A DNA stretch of 64,000 bases from Streptomyces sp. NRRL F-5123 (lineage in GTDB: Bacteria > Actinomycetota > Actinomycetes > Streptomycetales > Streptomycetaceae): NCBI RefSeq assembly GCF_000721495.1, contig NZ_JOHY01000038.1:4457-68456 (forward strand). Reading direction: 5' to 3'. The notes beneath the pieces are model-generated. The model made no database searches, was not told the origin of the DNA, and saw nothing but the letters and a program-made list of their open reading frames with translations. Positions 35,875-43,482 of this stretch are shown here, piece after piece. Position 1 is the stretch's first letter. Each line of letters opens with the position of its first letter. A program made the translations under genes and the position numbers.

Positions 35875-36567
35875 TCAGGGGGCGTTGGCGGCGAGGACGC
35901 GGGCGGTCGCGACGACCGTCTCGCGGCGGCGGGCGAGGGCGGCCCGGTCGGTGTCCTCGTCGAGGACCATGCGGCACATCCGGGGCACGGCGAAATTCCA
36001 GGCGATGAGTCCCATGAGGGTGAAGAGCAGGTCCTGGGCGGGGCGGGGGTCGTCCGCGGTGGCGCCGGCGAGCTGCCGGACCTTCTCCCGGAAGGCGCTC
36101 CGCCGCTCGCGCTCGGCGGCCCCGTCGCCCTTGCCGTCGCCCTTGCCGCCCTCCTCGTCACCCTCCGAACCGTCGTCCGAACCACCGTGCTCGTCACCCC
36201 CCGGAGGGGCCTCCGAAGCGGCCTCCGAAGCACCCCCCGGACCGGCGTCCGGTACCTCCAGCGCCTCCCAGAGAAGCAGCCGGATCAGCTCGGGGTGCTC
36301 CTGGTACCAGTCGAAGACCTGCCCGACGGACTCGGCGACCGCGTCGGGGTCGAAGGCGAGGGAGACCCGGACCTCCTCCAGCTTCGCGTGCAGGACGGCG
36401 GCGAACAGCTCTTCCTTGCTCCCGTAGTACAGGTAGATGGCCTGCTTGTTGGCCCGCGCGGCGGCTGCGATCCGGTTGACCCGCGCGCCGGCGAGGCCGT
36501 GCTCGGCGAACTCCGCGGAGGCGGCGGCGAAGATCCGTCGTCTGGTGTCTTCCGCGTCATAGGCCAT
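35875..36567 (-). CDS. TetR-family regulator with an acidic insertion
   Basis: Regulator of 230 residues. The N-terminal helix-turn-helix is normal: RRRIFAAASAEFAEHGLAG and ANKQAIYLYYGSKEELFAAV. The ligand domain is broken at about residues 110-155 by a low-complexity stretch rich in Gly, Glu, Asp and Ser, with a GKGDGKGDG repeat, before the normal helices resume (FREKVRQLAGA to the end). On the DNA the insertion includes two copies of gcctccgaagc (36209 and 36221). The ATG at 36567 is next to a perfect operator-like repeat shared with the divergent SDR gene, the probable target. Confidence 0.9.
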   Translation of the reverse strand: MAYDAEDTRRRIFAAASAEFAEHGLAGARVNRIAAAARANKQAIYLYYGSKEELFAAVLHAKLEEVRVSLAFDPDAVAESVGQVFDWYQEHPELIRLLLWEALEVPDAGPGGASEAASEAPPGGDEHGGSDDGSEGDEEGGKGDGKGDGAAERERRSAFREKVRQLAGATADDPRPAQDLLFTLMGLIAWNFAVPRMCRMVLDEDTDRAALARRRETVVATARVLAANAP

Positions 36568-36575
36568 GAACGGAT

Positions 36576-36648
36576 TAAACCATCCGGTTGACTCTGTGCC
36601 GCGCGGGCGGCAGTATCGGCAGGAGCAGTAAAACAACCGGATGGTTTA
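36576..36648. promoter_or_regulatory. Duplicated TetR operator (15-base inverted copies)
   Basis: TAAACCATCCGGTTG (36576-36590) and its exact complement CAACCGGATGGTTTA (36634-36648) lie between the tetR and SDR starts, centres 58 bases apart. Each copy holds AACC-N4-GGTT, itself a short inverted repeat of the kind TetR dimers bind. Two such sites, one near each gene, suggest repression of both. Confidence 0.75.
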
Positions 36649-36672
36649 TTCCGCCCTCGAAAGGCCTGCCCC

Positions 36673-37515
36673 GTGAGCACTCCTTCCACGGCCCCCGCCA
36701 CCCCCACCGTCCCCTCCACCCGCTCCGCCCCCACCGCCTCCTCGCCTTCCCCCATGCCCGTGCGGACGCCGCTGCCGAGCGCGCTCGCCGGTACGACCGC
36801 GGTCCTCGTCGGCGGCACGTCGGGCATCGGGCTCGCCGCGGGCGTCCTGCTGCGGACGGTCGGCGCGCGGGTGGTGCTGGTCGGCCGCGACCCCGGGCGG
36901 CTGCGGGCCGCCGCCGCCCGGCTCCCCGGACGGGCGTCGGGCGATGTGCTGGAGGTCGCGGGGGACGGGGGCGACGAGCGGGTCCTGGCCGAGGCGTTCG
37001 ACCTGGCGGGCGAGGTGGACCACGTCCTCGTCACCGCGGGCGGCATCGCGGGCGCGGGCCCGCTGGCCGCACTCACCGCCGAGGGCATCCGCACCGCCCT
37101 CGACTCCCGCCTCCAGGCCGCCTTCGCCGCGGCCCGCATCGCCGCCGCCCGCCTCCCCGCGGGCGGCTCCCTCACCTTCAGCTCCGGCATCCTGGTGGCT
37201 CGCCCCGCCCCGGGCATGACGGCCCCCCTCTCCGCGGCCGGCGCCGTCGAGACCCTCACGAAGGCCCTCGCCGTCGAACTGGCCCCCTCCCGCCGCCGCG
37301 TCAACGCCGTCCGCTTCGGCCGCATCGACACCCCCCTGTGGCGCTCCCACCCCGGCATGGACTCCGACGCCGCGATCGCCGCCGCGGGCGCGACCCACCC
37401 CCTGGGCCGGTTCGGCACCCCCGAGGAGGCCGCGTCCGCGGCCCTCTTCCTGATGGCCAACCCCTACATGACCGGCCAGGTCCTCACCCTCGACGGCGGC
37501 GAGACCCTCGCCTGA
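36673..37515 (+). CDS. SDR oxidoreductase
   Basis: Short-chain dehydrogenase of 280 residues from the GTG at 36673, which follows GAAAGG. The first ~35 residues are a Pro/Ser/Thr-rich leader; the core starts at about 36754 (an in-frame ATG, MPVRTPLPS, could be the true start). Cofactor motif VLVGGTSGIGLAAGV; LVTAGGIAG for the NNAG segment; catalytic Ser in FSSGIL. The usual YxxxK Tyr is not evident: the region reads SAAGAVETLTKALA, with the Lys region altered, as in some atypical SDRs. The C-terminal FLMANPYMTGQVLTLDGG is typical. Likely controlled by the divergent TetR. Confidence 0.85.
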   Translation: MSTPSTAPATPTVPSTRSAPTASSPSPMPVRTPLPSALAGTTAVLVGGTSGIGLAAGVLLRTVGARVVLVGRDPGRLRAAAARLPGRASGDVLEVAGDGGDERVLAEAFDLAGEVDHVLVTAGGIAGAGPLAALTAEGIRTALDSRLQAAFAAARIAAARLPAGGSLTFSSGILVARPAPGMTAPLSAAGAVETLTKALAVELAPSRRRVNAVRFGRIDTPLWRSHPGMDSDAAIAAAGATHPLGRFGTPEEAASAALFLMANPYMTGQVLTLDGGETLA

Positions 37516-37568
37516 CCGCCGCCCGCAAACCCGTGGCGGGGCGTCCGCCCCTCCCGTACAACGTCCCC

Positions 37569-37976
37569 ATGAGCTGGGTGGCGAACGTGATGGTCTCCGT
37601 CGACATGGCCGACAACGACAACGCCGCGGCGCTGAGCGAATGGCTGCGCACGCAGGCCCCGCGCAGCTACGCCACGGACGCCCGCGGGGTGGGCTTCCTC
37701 CGCCTCCTCACCAGCGTCGAGAACAACGAGTGGGGCGGCTGGAAGATGCCCGAGTGCGAGGTCTGGGCCGGCGCCCTCAACCACGCCGACCTCCCCGCCC
37801 TCCGCACCCGCTTCGCCCGGACCCCCTGGGTCGAACCCAACGCCGCCCAGCTGATGGTGATGGACCAGGAGGAGAGCTTCTTCCGTCTCTGGATGATCCG
37901 CGACGGCGACCTCCGCCAGTACGCCCCGCTGAGCCCGCGCGAGGAGGACGAGGGCTTCTACCGCGAGTGGGAGTGA
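37569..37976 (+). CDS. Hypothetical protein, 135 residues
   Basis: Soluble acidic protein with no membrane or signal segment. It begins MSWVANVMVSVDMAD and includes GGWKMPECEVWAGALNHADL, with several Trp and a Glu-rich end. I recall similar small unassigned proteins in Streptomyces but no function. No ribosome site is obvious before ATG 37569. Its last 19 bases overlap the 3' end of the convergent Nudix gene. Confidence 0.75.
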   Translation: MSWVANVMVSVDMADNDNAAALSEWLRTQAPRSYATDARGVGFLRLLTSVENNEWGGWKMPECEVWAGALNHADLPALRTRFARTPWVEPNAAQLMVMDQEESFFRLWMIRDGDLRQYAPLSPREEDEGFYREWE

Positions 37977-38518
37977 GCCGCGGCCACCGCGAGCCTGCTG
38001 CGCAGGGGCTCGGCGACCGTGTCCGCGGGCTGCCAGGCGCAGCCGGTGACCTCCTCCGCCTGGAGGGCGGTGACGTCGGCGGTCTCGGTCCGGAAGACGT
38101 AGCGGAAGTCGTAGTGCCGGTGCGCGGCTTCGCCCTTGGCGGGATTGGCGGGGATGGGGTGGACGTCGACGTGGAGGGGGACCGGACCGGCGGGGGTGAC
38201 GCTCCCGGCCGGGATGCCGGTCTCCTCGCCCAACTCCCGCAGGGCGGCGCCGATGAGGGTGTCGTCGGTGTCCTCCAGGTGCCCGCCGGGGAAGAGCCAT
38301 GTGCCGAGGGCCTTGTGCTCGATGAGCAGGACGTGCCTGTCGGGCCGGAGCAGGAGGGCCCCGGCGGTGGCGTGCCCGCGGAATTCCTTGCGCGAGGTGA
38401 TCGTGTCGGGGGTGTCCGCGAGCGAGCCGGTGAGGGCGGAGAGGGCGCCCTCGTCCTCGGGGTACCGGTCCAGGTAGCGGCTCAGGGTGTCGCGGATGTG
38501 CTGGGCGGTGACGGTCAC
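37958..38518 (-). CDS. Nudix hydrolase
   Basis: Nudix-fold protein of 186 residues. The box is GGHLEDTDDTLIGAALRELG plus EETG, preceded by LLIEHKALGTWLFPGGH. An N-terminal helical extension of about 45 residues (TAQHIRDTLSRYLDRYPEDE) is typical of a group of actinobacterial Nudix enzymes. The GTG at 38518 follows GAAGAGG. It lies at the end of a leftward gene group with the XRE regulator, the ATPase and a small protein, perhaps one operon. Substrate unknown. Confidence 0.88.
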   Translation of the reverse strand: MTVTAQHIRDTLSRYLDRYPEDEGALSALTGSLADTPDTITSRKEFRGHATAGALLLRPDRHVLLIEHKALGTWLFPGGHLEDTDDTLIGAALRELGEETGIPAGSVTPAGPVPLHVDVHPIPANPAKGEAAHRHYDFRYVFRTETADVTALQAEEVTGCAWQPADTVAEPLRSRLAVAAAHSHSR

Positions 38519-38528
38519 GGGTGCCTCT

Positions 38529-38645
38529 TCAGCGGTTGAAGGCGGTGAGCCAGGCGTCGGCGATGACGGCCCGGTCGACGGCGGAAACCTCGTGCATACC
38601 AGCCGCGAGGTTGCCGCGGGTGAGCATGTGGAGGGCGGCGAGCAT
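38529..38645 (-). CDS. Possible small protein or gene remnant, 38 residues
   Basis: A short frame starting MLAALHMLTRGNLAAG and ending TAFNR, preceded by GAGGA 11 bases away and stopping 10 bases before the Nudix start. Its composition (helical, ordinary amino-acid mix) looks more like protein than a random frame, but it is too short for certainty. It may be the tail of a decayed gene. Confidence 0.3.
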   Translation of the reverse strand: MLAALHMLTRGNLAAGMHEVSAVDRAVIADAWLTAFNR

Positions 38646-38676
38646 GTAGGCGTGCGTCCTCGACGTACTCCTCGGG

Positions 38677-38886
38677 TCACCCGCCGGCGGAGCTGCCCGG
38701 TTGGCGTTGCTCGCGGGGCGCGGTCAGGGTGAGGCGTTCGTCGGAGTCGGCACTCCAGGTGGTCACCGGGCCGCGGAGGGGGCGGAGGACGTAGACGCCC
38801 TGGCGGACGTCGGTGACGACGGCCTCGCGGCCGGTGGCGTTGTCGATGACCTGGTCGCCGACCCAGGGTTTGCCGTTGCGGGTCAT
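38677..38886 (-). CDS. Small hypothetical protein, 69 residues
   Basis: Begins MTRNGKPWVGDQVIDNATGR and contains VVTDVRQGVYVLRPLRGPV; beta-rich, perhaps SH3-like, ending in a polar tail. The ATG overlaps the stop of the ATPase gene (ATGA, 38883-38886), so the two are translationally coupled. I do not recognise it. It is not a DUF397 protein, the usual third partner in XRE/ATPase gene sets. Confidence 0.7.
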   Translation of the reverse strand: MTRNGKPWVGDQVIDNATGREAVVTDVRQGVYVLRPLRGPVTTWSADSDERLTLTAPREQRQPGSSAGG

Positions 38887-39278
38887 GCGGCGGGGCCTCC
38901 TTCGAGCAGGCCCCAGACGCGCTTGCCGAAAGGGAGTGGGTCGGTGCCCCAGCGGGCGGTGAGGGCTTCGACGAGGTTCAGGCCGCGGCCGCACTCGGCG
39001 AGGTCGTCGGCGTGCCGCCGCTCGGGCCGGGTCTTGGAGCGGTCGACGACGTCGATACGGATCTGGCCGTCCGCGGGGCGGCTGACCGTCACCCGGATGA
39101 GGCGGCCCCTCGTGTGCCGGGCGGCGTTGGCGACCAGCTCGGTGACGACGAGGGCGCCGTCGTCCGCCAGGCGTTCGAGGCCCCACGTGTGCAGGGCCGT
39201 TCGCACCAGGCGCCGGGCGTCCTCCGCGCTCTCTGCTGCGCAGGGCAGGGTGAGGGCCTTGCTCTCGGAGGGCTCCAT
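38883..39278 (-). CDS. Anti-sigma-factor-like ATP-binding protein (GHKL/HATPase)
   Basis: Protein of 131 residues of the SpoIIAB/RsbW-like serine kinase-type ATPase group so common in Streptomyces. N box: LVVTELVANAARHTRG; G1-type region IDVVDRSKTRPER; G2 region ECGRGLNLVEALTARWG. A hexapeptide loop between is short. Role in such gene sets is usually regulatory (binding a sigma factor or partner) but the partner is not shown here. Downstream of the XRE regulator (106-base gap) and overlapping the small gene after it. Confidence 0.88.
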   Translation of the reverse strand: MEPSESKALTLPCAAESAEDARRLVRTALHTWGLERLADDGALVVTELVANAARHTRGRLIRVTVSRPADGQIRIDVVDRSKTRPERRHADDLAECGRGLNLVEALTARWGTDPLPFGKRVWGLLEGGPAA

Positions 39279-39384
39279 GCGGCGCCCCTCTCCATGTGGT
39301 GATCAGGTCGTCACCGACGGTAGGAGGGGGCAGGTGGTGGGCTCAATGACACTTTGACGGGCCGTCAGGTCGAAGTGCCAGTCA

Positions 39385-40569
39385 TCACAGCGGGAGGTTG
39401 ACCGCGTCGGCGAGGACCCGCATGCGCGGGGTCAGCGTGCGGCGGCGTTCGACGACGCGGGCGAGGATGTCACGGGCGTACTGCTGGTGCGGCAGCCACT
39501 GCGGTGCGGCCTGCCACACCGTTTCCAGGGTGTCGACGGCCTCGGGGTAGCGGCGCAGCCGCGCCTGGGCGGAGGCCTGGTCCAGGCGGTTGCGGTTGAG
39601 GTTGTTGGAGGTGGGGCGCATGCCGTCCCAGGAGATCGACGCCGACAGCCGCAGCACCTCGTCGGGACGGTCCGAGATCATCGCGTGCTCGGCCTCCTTG
39701 AGCTGGACCGTGCGCGCGTCGTAGGCGCGCAGGAATCCGCCGGGCACCTCGCGCTGCCCGAGCGCAGCCGCCGCCGAACCGGCCAGCCGCAGCAGGCGTT
39801 CCGCGTCATCCCCCCGCCCGTCCCGGTCCGCCGCAGCGGCCCCACGCAGCAGCAGCCAGCCCCACGCGCCCAGTTCGGCGGGCGTCGCCCGGGACATGCG
39901 GGGCTCCAGCCGGTCGGCCCACTCCTCGGCCAGCCGCGCCGCCTCGCCGATGCGGCCGCGCCGCAGCAGCAGCCAGCAGCGCGTCGACACCGCACCGGCC
40001 GCGCCGATGTCGTCAGCCGCCCCGGTGAGCGCCCTGCCGAGTGCGGTCTCGGCGGCCTCGTACTGGCGCGTCTGCGTGAGCATCCACCCGGTGATGCCGA
40101 GCAGCGCGGCATGGACCGGCCGCCCGGCGGGCTCGTCGGCGACGGCCGCGGCATCGCGCAGCAGCAGCGGCAGTACCCGGCCCAGCTCCTCCAGCCGGTC
40201 CCCGGCCGCGAGCGGCATCGCGGCGGTGACCGCGGCCCGCACCCCGGCCACGGTCGGTGCCTCGTCCACGCCGGGCGGCGGGGGAGCATCGAGGGCGGCC
40301 CGTACCGGCGCCCACCGGTCCAGCACCGCGGACGAGGCTCCGGCAGTCTCATGTGCGCTGCCGAGCAGGCGCGTTGCGGGCACCCCGAGCGCGACGGCCA
40401 GCGCCCGGACGGTCTCCATCCGCGGCGACCCGTAGTCGCCCTGCTCTACCTTCCGGATCGTGGACAGGGCCACGCCGGAATCCGCCGCCAGCCCGCGCTG
40501 GCTCATCCCGCGTCTCTTGCGGATCTCCCGCAGGCGCTCACCCATGGTCGTGTCAGCGGGATGCGGCAT
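39385..40569 (-). CDS. XRE-family regulator with a large helical C-terminal domain
   Basis: Regulator of 394 residues. The N-terminal helix-turn-helix (about 9-65) includes LREIRKRRGMSQRGLAADSG and STIRKVEQGDYGSP. The long C-terminal part is Ala/Leu/Arg-rich helical repeats like TPR domains (e.g. QYEAAETALGRALTGAADD; GWLLLRGAAAADRDG), a common build for Streptomyces regulators that control development or secondary metabolism. Start ATG 40569 follows AAGGTGG; the ATG at 40545 (MGERLREIR) is possible. Probably the first gene of a leftward group with the ATPase, small protein and Nudix genes. Confidence 0.88.
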   Translation of the reverse strand: MPHPADTTMGERLREIRKRRGMSQRGLAADSGVALSTIRKVEQGDYGSPRMETVRALAVALGVPATRLLGSAHETAGASSAVLDRWAPVRAALDAPPPPGVDEAPTVAGVRAAVTAAMPLAAGDRLEELGRVLPLLLRDAAAVADEPAGRPVHAALLGITGWMLTQTRQYEAAETALGRALTGAADDIGAAGAVSTRCWLLLRRGRIGEAARLAEEWADRLEPRMSRATPAELGAWGWLLLRGAAAADRDGRGDDAERLLRLAGSAAAALGQREVPGGFLRAYDARTVQLKEAEHAMISDRPDEVLRLSASISWDGMRPTSNNLNRNRLDQASAQARLRRYPEAVDTLETVWQAAPQWLPHQQYARDILARVVERRRTLTPRMRVLADAVNLPL

Positions 40570-40738
40570 GAGGACGCCACCTTCGTCTCGAACCCGACAC
40601 CCGAAACCGTACAGCGGCCCGCCAGTTGATGCGGGGCCACCGCTCACGTGCACTCCTGGGCGTGACGCGGCGCCGTCGCTGTGCGGCCCGGCGGAAACCG
40701 GGTGCGGCCGGAGCGCGGGCGCCCGTAGCGTGCCCCGG

Positions 40739-41314
40739 GTGGGTACCGGGAGTGCGGGGACGCGGCTGATCGTCGTACGGGGGAATTCGGCCTCGGGGAA
40801 GTCGTCCGTGGCCGCGGGGATCCGGGAGCGGTGCGGGCGGGGGCTCGCGGTGGTCGGGCAGGACAACCTGCGGCGGGTCGTGCTGCGGGAGCGGGACCGT
40901 GCCGGAGGGGTGAACGTCGGGCTCATCGGGGTGGTGGCACGGTACGCGCTGGACGCCGGGTACGACGTGGTCGTGGAGGGGATCCTGTACGCCGCCCACT
41001 ACGGGGAGATGCTCCAGGAGCTGATCGGCGACCACCGCGGGACCACCCGCTGCTTCTACCTGGACGTGCCCTTCGAGGAGACGCTCCTCCGCCACGCGTC
41101 CAAGGGCGACCCGGAGTACCTGGCCCACGTCACCGAGGCGCACCTGCGGGAGTGGTACGTCGAGCGCGACCTGCTCCCGTCCGGGGTCGAGACCGTCATC
41201 GGCCCCGACAGCCCGCTGGCCGCGACGGTCGACCGGATTCTGCGCGAGACGGGCCTGGCGGGGGCGCCCCGTGACACCGACCCGCCGGTGCGCAGGGGGC
41301 CATCGGGGCAGTAG
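40739..41314 (+). CDS. P-loop kinase, zeta-toxin/AAA type
   Basis: ATP-binding protein of 191 residues. Walker A: VVRGNSASGKSSVAAGI. VVGQDNLRR follows, and YDVVVEGILYAAHY is the segment with the catalytic acid. The FYLDVPFEETLLRH and LREWYVERD regions match small kinases of the AAA_33/zeta group that phosphorylate small molecules or nucleotides. GTG at 40739 or 40730 may be the start. Divergent from the XRE gene. Not accompanied by an antitoxin gene, so a toxin role is unlikely. Confidence 0.85.
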   Translation: MGTGSAGTRLIVVRGNSASGKSSVAAGIRERCGRGLAVVGQDNLRRVVLRERDRAGGVNVGLIGVVARYALDAGYDVVVEGILYAAHYGEMLQELIGDHRGTTRCFYLDVPFEETLLRHASKGDPEYLAHVTEAHLREWYVERDLLPSGVETVIGPDSPLAATVDRILRETGLAGAPRDTDPPVRRGPSGQ

Positions 41315-41446
41315 GGCTCCTGCCAACGGGCGACAGCGGGCCCGTCGGGCGCGCGCGGTACCGGCGCCGGGCGGATCCTGGCGGCGGGACGGGGCCGCCG
41401 GTGGCGGCGGGCGGGCCCGGAACCCCGTGGGTCTCGGAGGAGAGCG

Positions 41447-42586
41447 ATGAATCTGCCCCTGTCCGTTCGTACGGCGGCTGCCGCCGCCACGGTGGCGGTC
41501 TGCCTGGCGGGGGCCGCGGTGCCGGCCGCCGCCGCGGTCCCGCGGCCGGGCTCCCCCGGCGGCGCCGTCTTCGTGCAGACCGACAACCCCGGCGGCAACG
41601 CCGTCGTCGCCTACCGGCGCGGCCCCGACGGCTCGCTCCACGAGCGCGGCACCTTCGCCACCGGCGGCCTCGGCGGCGTGCTCGACGGCTCGGTCGTCGA
41701 CCACCTCGCCTCGCAGGGATCGCTCGCGTACGACCGCGCCCACGGCCTGCTCCTCGCGGTGAACGCGGGCAGCGACACCGTCACCGTCTTCTCCGTGCAC
41801 GGCGAGCGGCTGGAGCGCGAGCAGGTCGTTCCGTCGGGCGGGGACTTCCCCGTCAGCGTCACCGTCCACCGCGACACCGTCTACGTGCTGAACGCGCGCG
41901 ACGGCGGCTCGGTCCAGGGCTACCGGATCACCGGCGGCGGGCTGGAGCCGATCGCGGGCGGGCACCGCGACCTCGGGCTCGACACCGCGGCGGCGCCGGA
42001 GTTCACGCACACCCCCGGCCAGGTGTCCTTCACGCCCGACGGCTCCCGGCTGGTCGTCACGACGAAGGCGGGCGGGAGCAGCATCGAGGTCTTCGCCGTC
42101 CGCGCGTCCGGCGCGCTCGCCGGCGGGCCCGCCGTGACCGGGATGGACGGCGCGGTGCCGTTCGGCTTCACCTTCGACGCGCGCGGGCTGCTGGTCGTCA
42201 CGGACGCGGGCACCAATTCCGTGCTGACGTTCGCGATCCGCCGCGACGGCCGCGCCGTCCCGCTCGGGGGCACGCCCACCGGGCAGACGGCCACCTGCTG
42301 GATCGTCCGCGCGGGCGACCGCTTCTACGCCTCCAACGCCGGCAGCAGCACCCTCTCCGGCTTCCGCCGCACCGGCCTCGCGGGCCTCGTACCGCTCGGC
42401 ACCACCCCGACCGGCGCCGGCACCACCGACTCGGCCGTCACGCCCGACGAGCGCTTCCTGTACGTCCAGACGGGAGCCACCGGCGGCGTCGACGCCTTCC
42501 GCGTCGGGCGGGACGGCAGCCTCGGCCGGATCGGCTCGGTGACCGTCCCGGACGCCGTCGGCGGCGAGGGCATCGTCGCCCTCTGA
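41447..42586 (+). CDS. Secreted lactonase-like seven-bladed beta-propeller protein
   Basis: Exported protein of 379 residues. The signal peptide covers about residues 1-29 (SVRTAAAAATVAVCLAG ... AAAA). The repeats have the lactonase/6-phosphogluconolactonase propeller pattern: GSLAYDRAHGLLLAVNAGSDT, VLNARDGGSVQGYRI, TPDGSRLVVTTKAGGSS, FYASNAGSSTLSGF, TPDERFLYVQTGA. Such extracytoplasmic members seldom have a proven reaction, so enzymatic activity is not certain. ATG 41447 follows GGAGGAG. It stands alone. Confidence 0.88.
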   Translation: MNLPLSVRTAAAAATVAVCLAGAAVPAAAAVPRPGSPGGAVFVQTDNPGGNAVVAYRRGPDGSLHERGTFATGGLGGVLDGSVVDHLASQGSLAYDRAHGLLLAVNAGSDTVTVFSVHGERLEREQVVPSGGDFPVSVTVHRDTVYVLNARDGGSVQGYRITGGGLEPIAGGHRDLGLDTAAAPEFTHTPGQVSFTPDGSRLVVTTKAGGSSIEVFAVRASGALAGGPAVTGMDGAVPFGFTFDARGLLVVTDAGTNSVLTFAIRRDGRAVPLGGTPTGQTATCWIVRAGDRFYASNAGSSTLSGFRRTGLAGLVPLGTTPTGAGTTDSAVTPDERFLYVQTGATGGVDAFRVGRDGSLGRIGSVTVPDAVGGEGIVAL

Positions 42587-42812
42587 CCGTTGAGGATGTT
42601 CGTGAGCGTCTTCCGGTGGGCTCAGCCCCGCCCACCGGCTGACCTCGGGGCGTGCGGAGGCCCGAGCCGGGGGGCGGGGGTACGTCACCAGGTGACGATC
42701 CGCGGCCCTCGGTGCGGGGCGGTATCAACTACGCTGGCACCACCTGCACCCCGCGTCCGTGATCCGGGTTCGAGGCCCCTGACCGCCCCCACTGAGGTGC
42801 CTGGAGGAAGCC

Positions 42813-43385
42813 GTGTCCGCCGAGCTGCCCGACTGGATGATCCCGCCAAGGCCCAGCGGCTGGGAGGCCGACGACCTCGACCACCTTCCGCAGGCGCCGC
42901 GGCACACCGAACTCATCGACGGAGCATTGATCTTCGTGATGTCGCCGCAGCGGTCCTGGCACTCCCGGCTGGTGGAGAACCTGACCTTCGCCCTGCGGCA
43001 GGCAGCCCCCGCCGGGTTCGAGGCCGAGCGGGAGATGACCGTCCGGCTCGACAGGAAGAGCCGGCCCGAGCCGGACGTCCTGGTGGCCACCGCGCCGTAC
43101 GATCCCGACCGGACCTGGTATGCGCCGGAGGATGTGGCTCTGGTCATCGAGGTCGTCTCAGAGGAATCGGCGGACCGGGACCGGTCCCTGAAGCCCTTCA
43201 AATACGCCCAGGCGAGGATCCCGCACTTCTGGCGTATCGAGGACGAGGCCGGCCTCCCCGCAGTCCACACCTATGAGCTCGACGCCATGACCGGCACGTA
43301 TGTGGCCACCGGTATTCACCGCGACCGGCTGAAGCTCTCGGTCCCGTTCACCGTCGACGTCCGGCTCGACAGCCTCGTGCCCTGA
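42813..43385 (+). CDS. Uma2-family (DUF820) nuclease-fold protein
   Basis: Protein of 190 residues with the restriction-endonuclease-like fold common in cyanobacteria and actinobacteria. Expected acidic/Lys pattern: RPEPDVLV (Asp), VALVIEVVSEES (Glu-x-Val), then LKPFKYAQARIPHFW (Lys). N-terminal PRHTELIDGALIFVMSP fits the family start. GTG 42813 follows GGAGG. Biological role unknown; these are often near mobile or accessory DNA but no mobile gene is seen here. Confidence 0.9.
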   Translation: MSAELPDWMIPPRPSGWEADDLDHLPQAPRHTELIDGALIFVMSPQRSWHSRLVENLTFALRQAAPAGFEAEREMTVRLDRKSRPEPDVLVATAPYDPDRTWYAPEDVALVIEVVSEESADRDRSLKPFKYAQARIPHFWRIEDEAGLPAVHTYELDAMTGTYVATGIHRDRLKLSVPFTVDVRLDSLVP

Positions 43386-43430
43386 CCGTCCGGGCAGCAG
43401 CCGGTCCGGCCGCTCCCGCCCCCGCCCGTC

Positions 43431-43465
43431 CGCCGGGATGCGCAAGTGTGCCGTACATCCCGGCG
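43431..43465. terminator. Hairpin between Uma2 and aldo/keto reductase genes
   Basis: Perfect 10-base stem CGCCGGGATG with a 15-base loop, lying between two convergent genes, so it can end both transcripts. Confidence 0.55.
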
Positions 43466-43482
43466 GGCGGCGGCGCGTCGGC

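Noticed and set aside
40739..41314. Zeta-type toxin of a toxin-antitoxin pair
   Set aside because: The P-loop kinase has no epsilon-like antitoxin neighbour and its divergent partner is a large XRE regulator.
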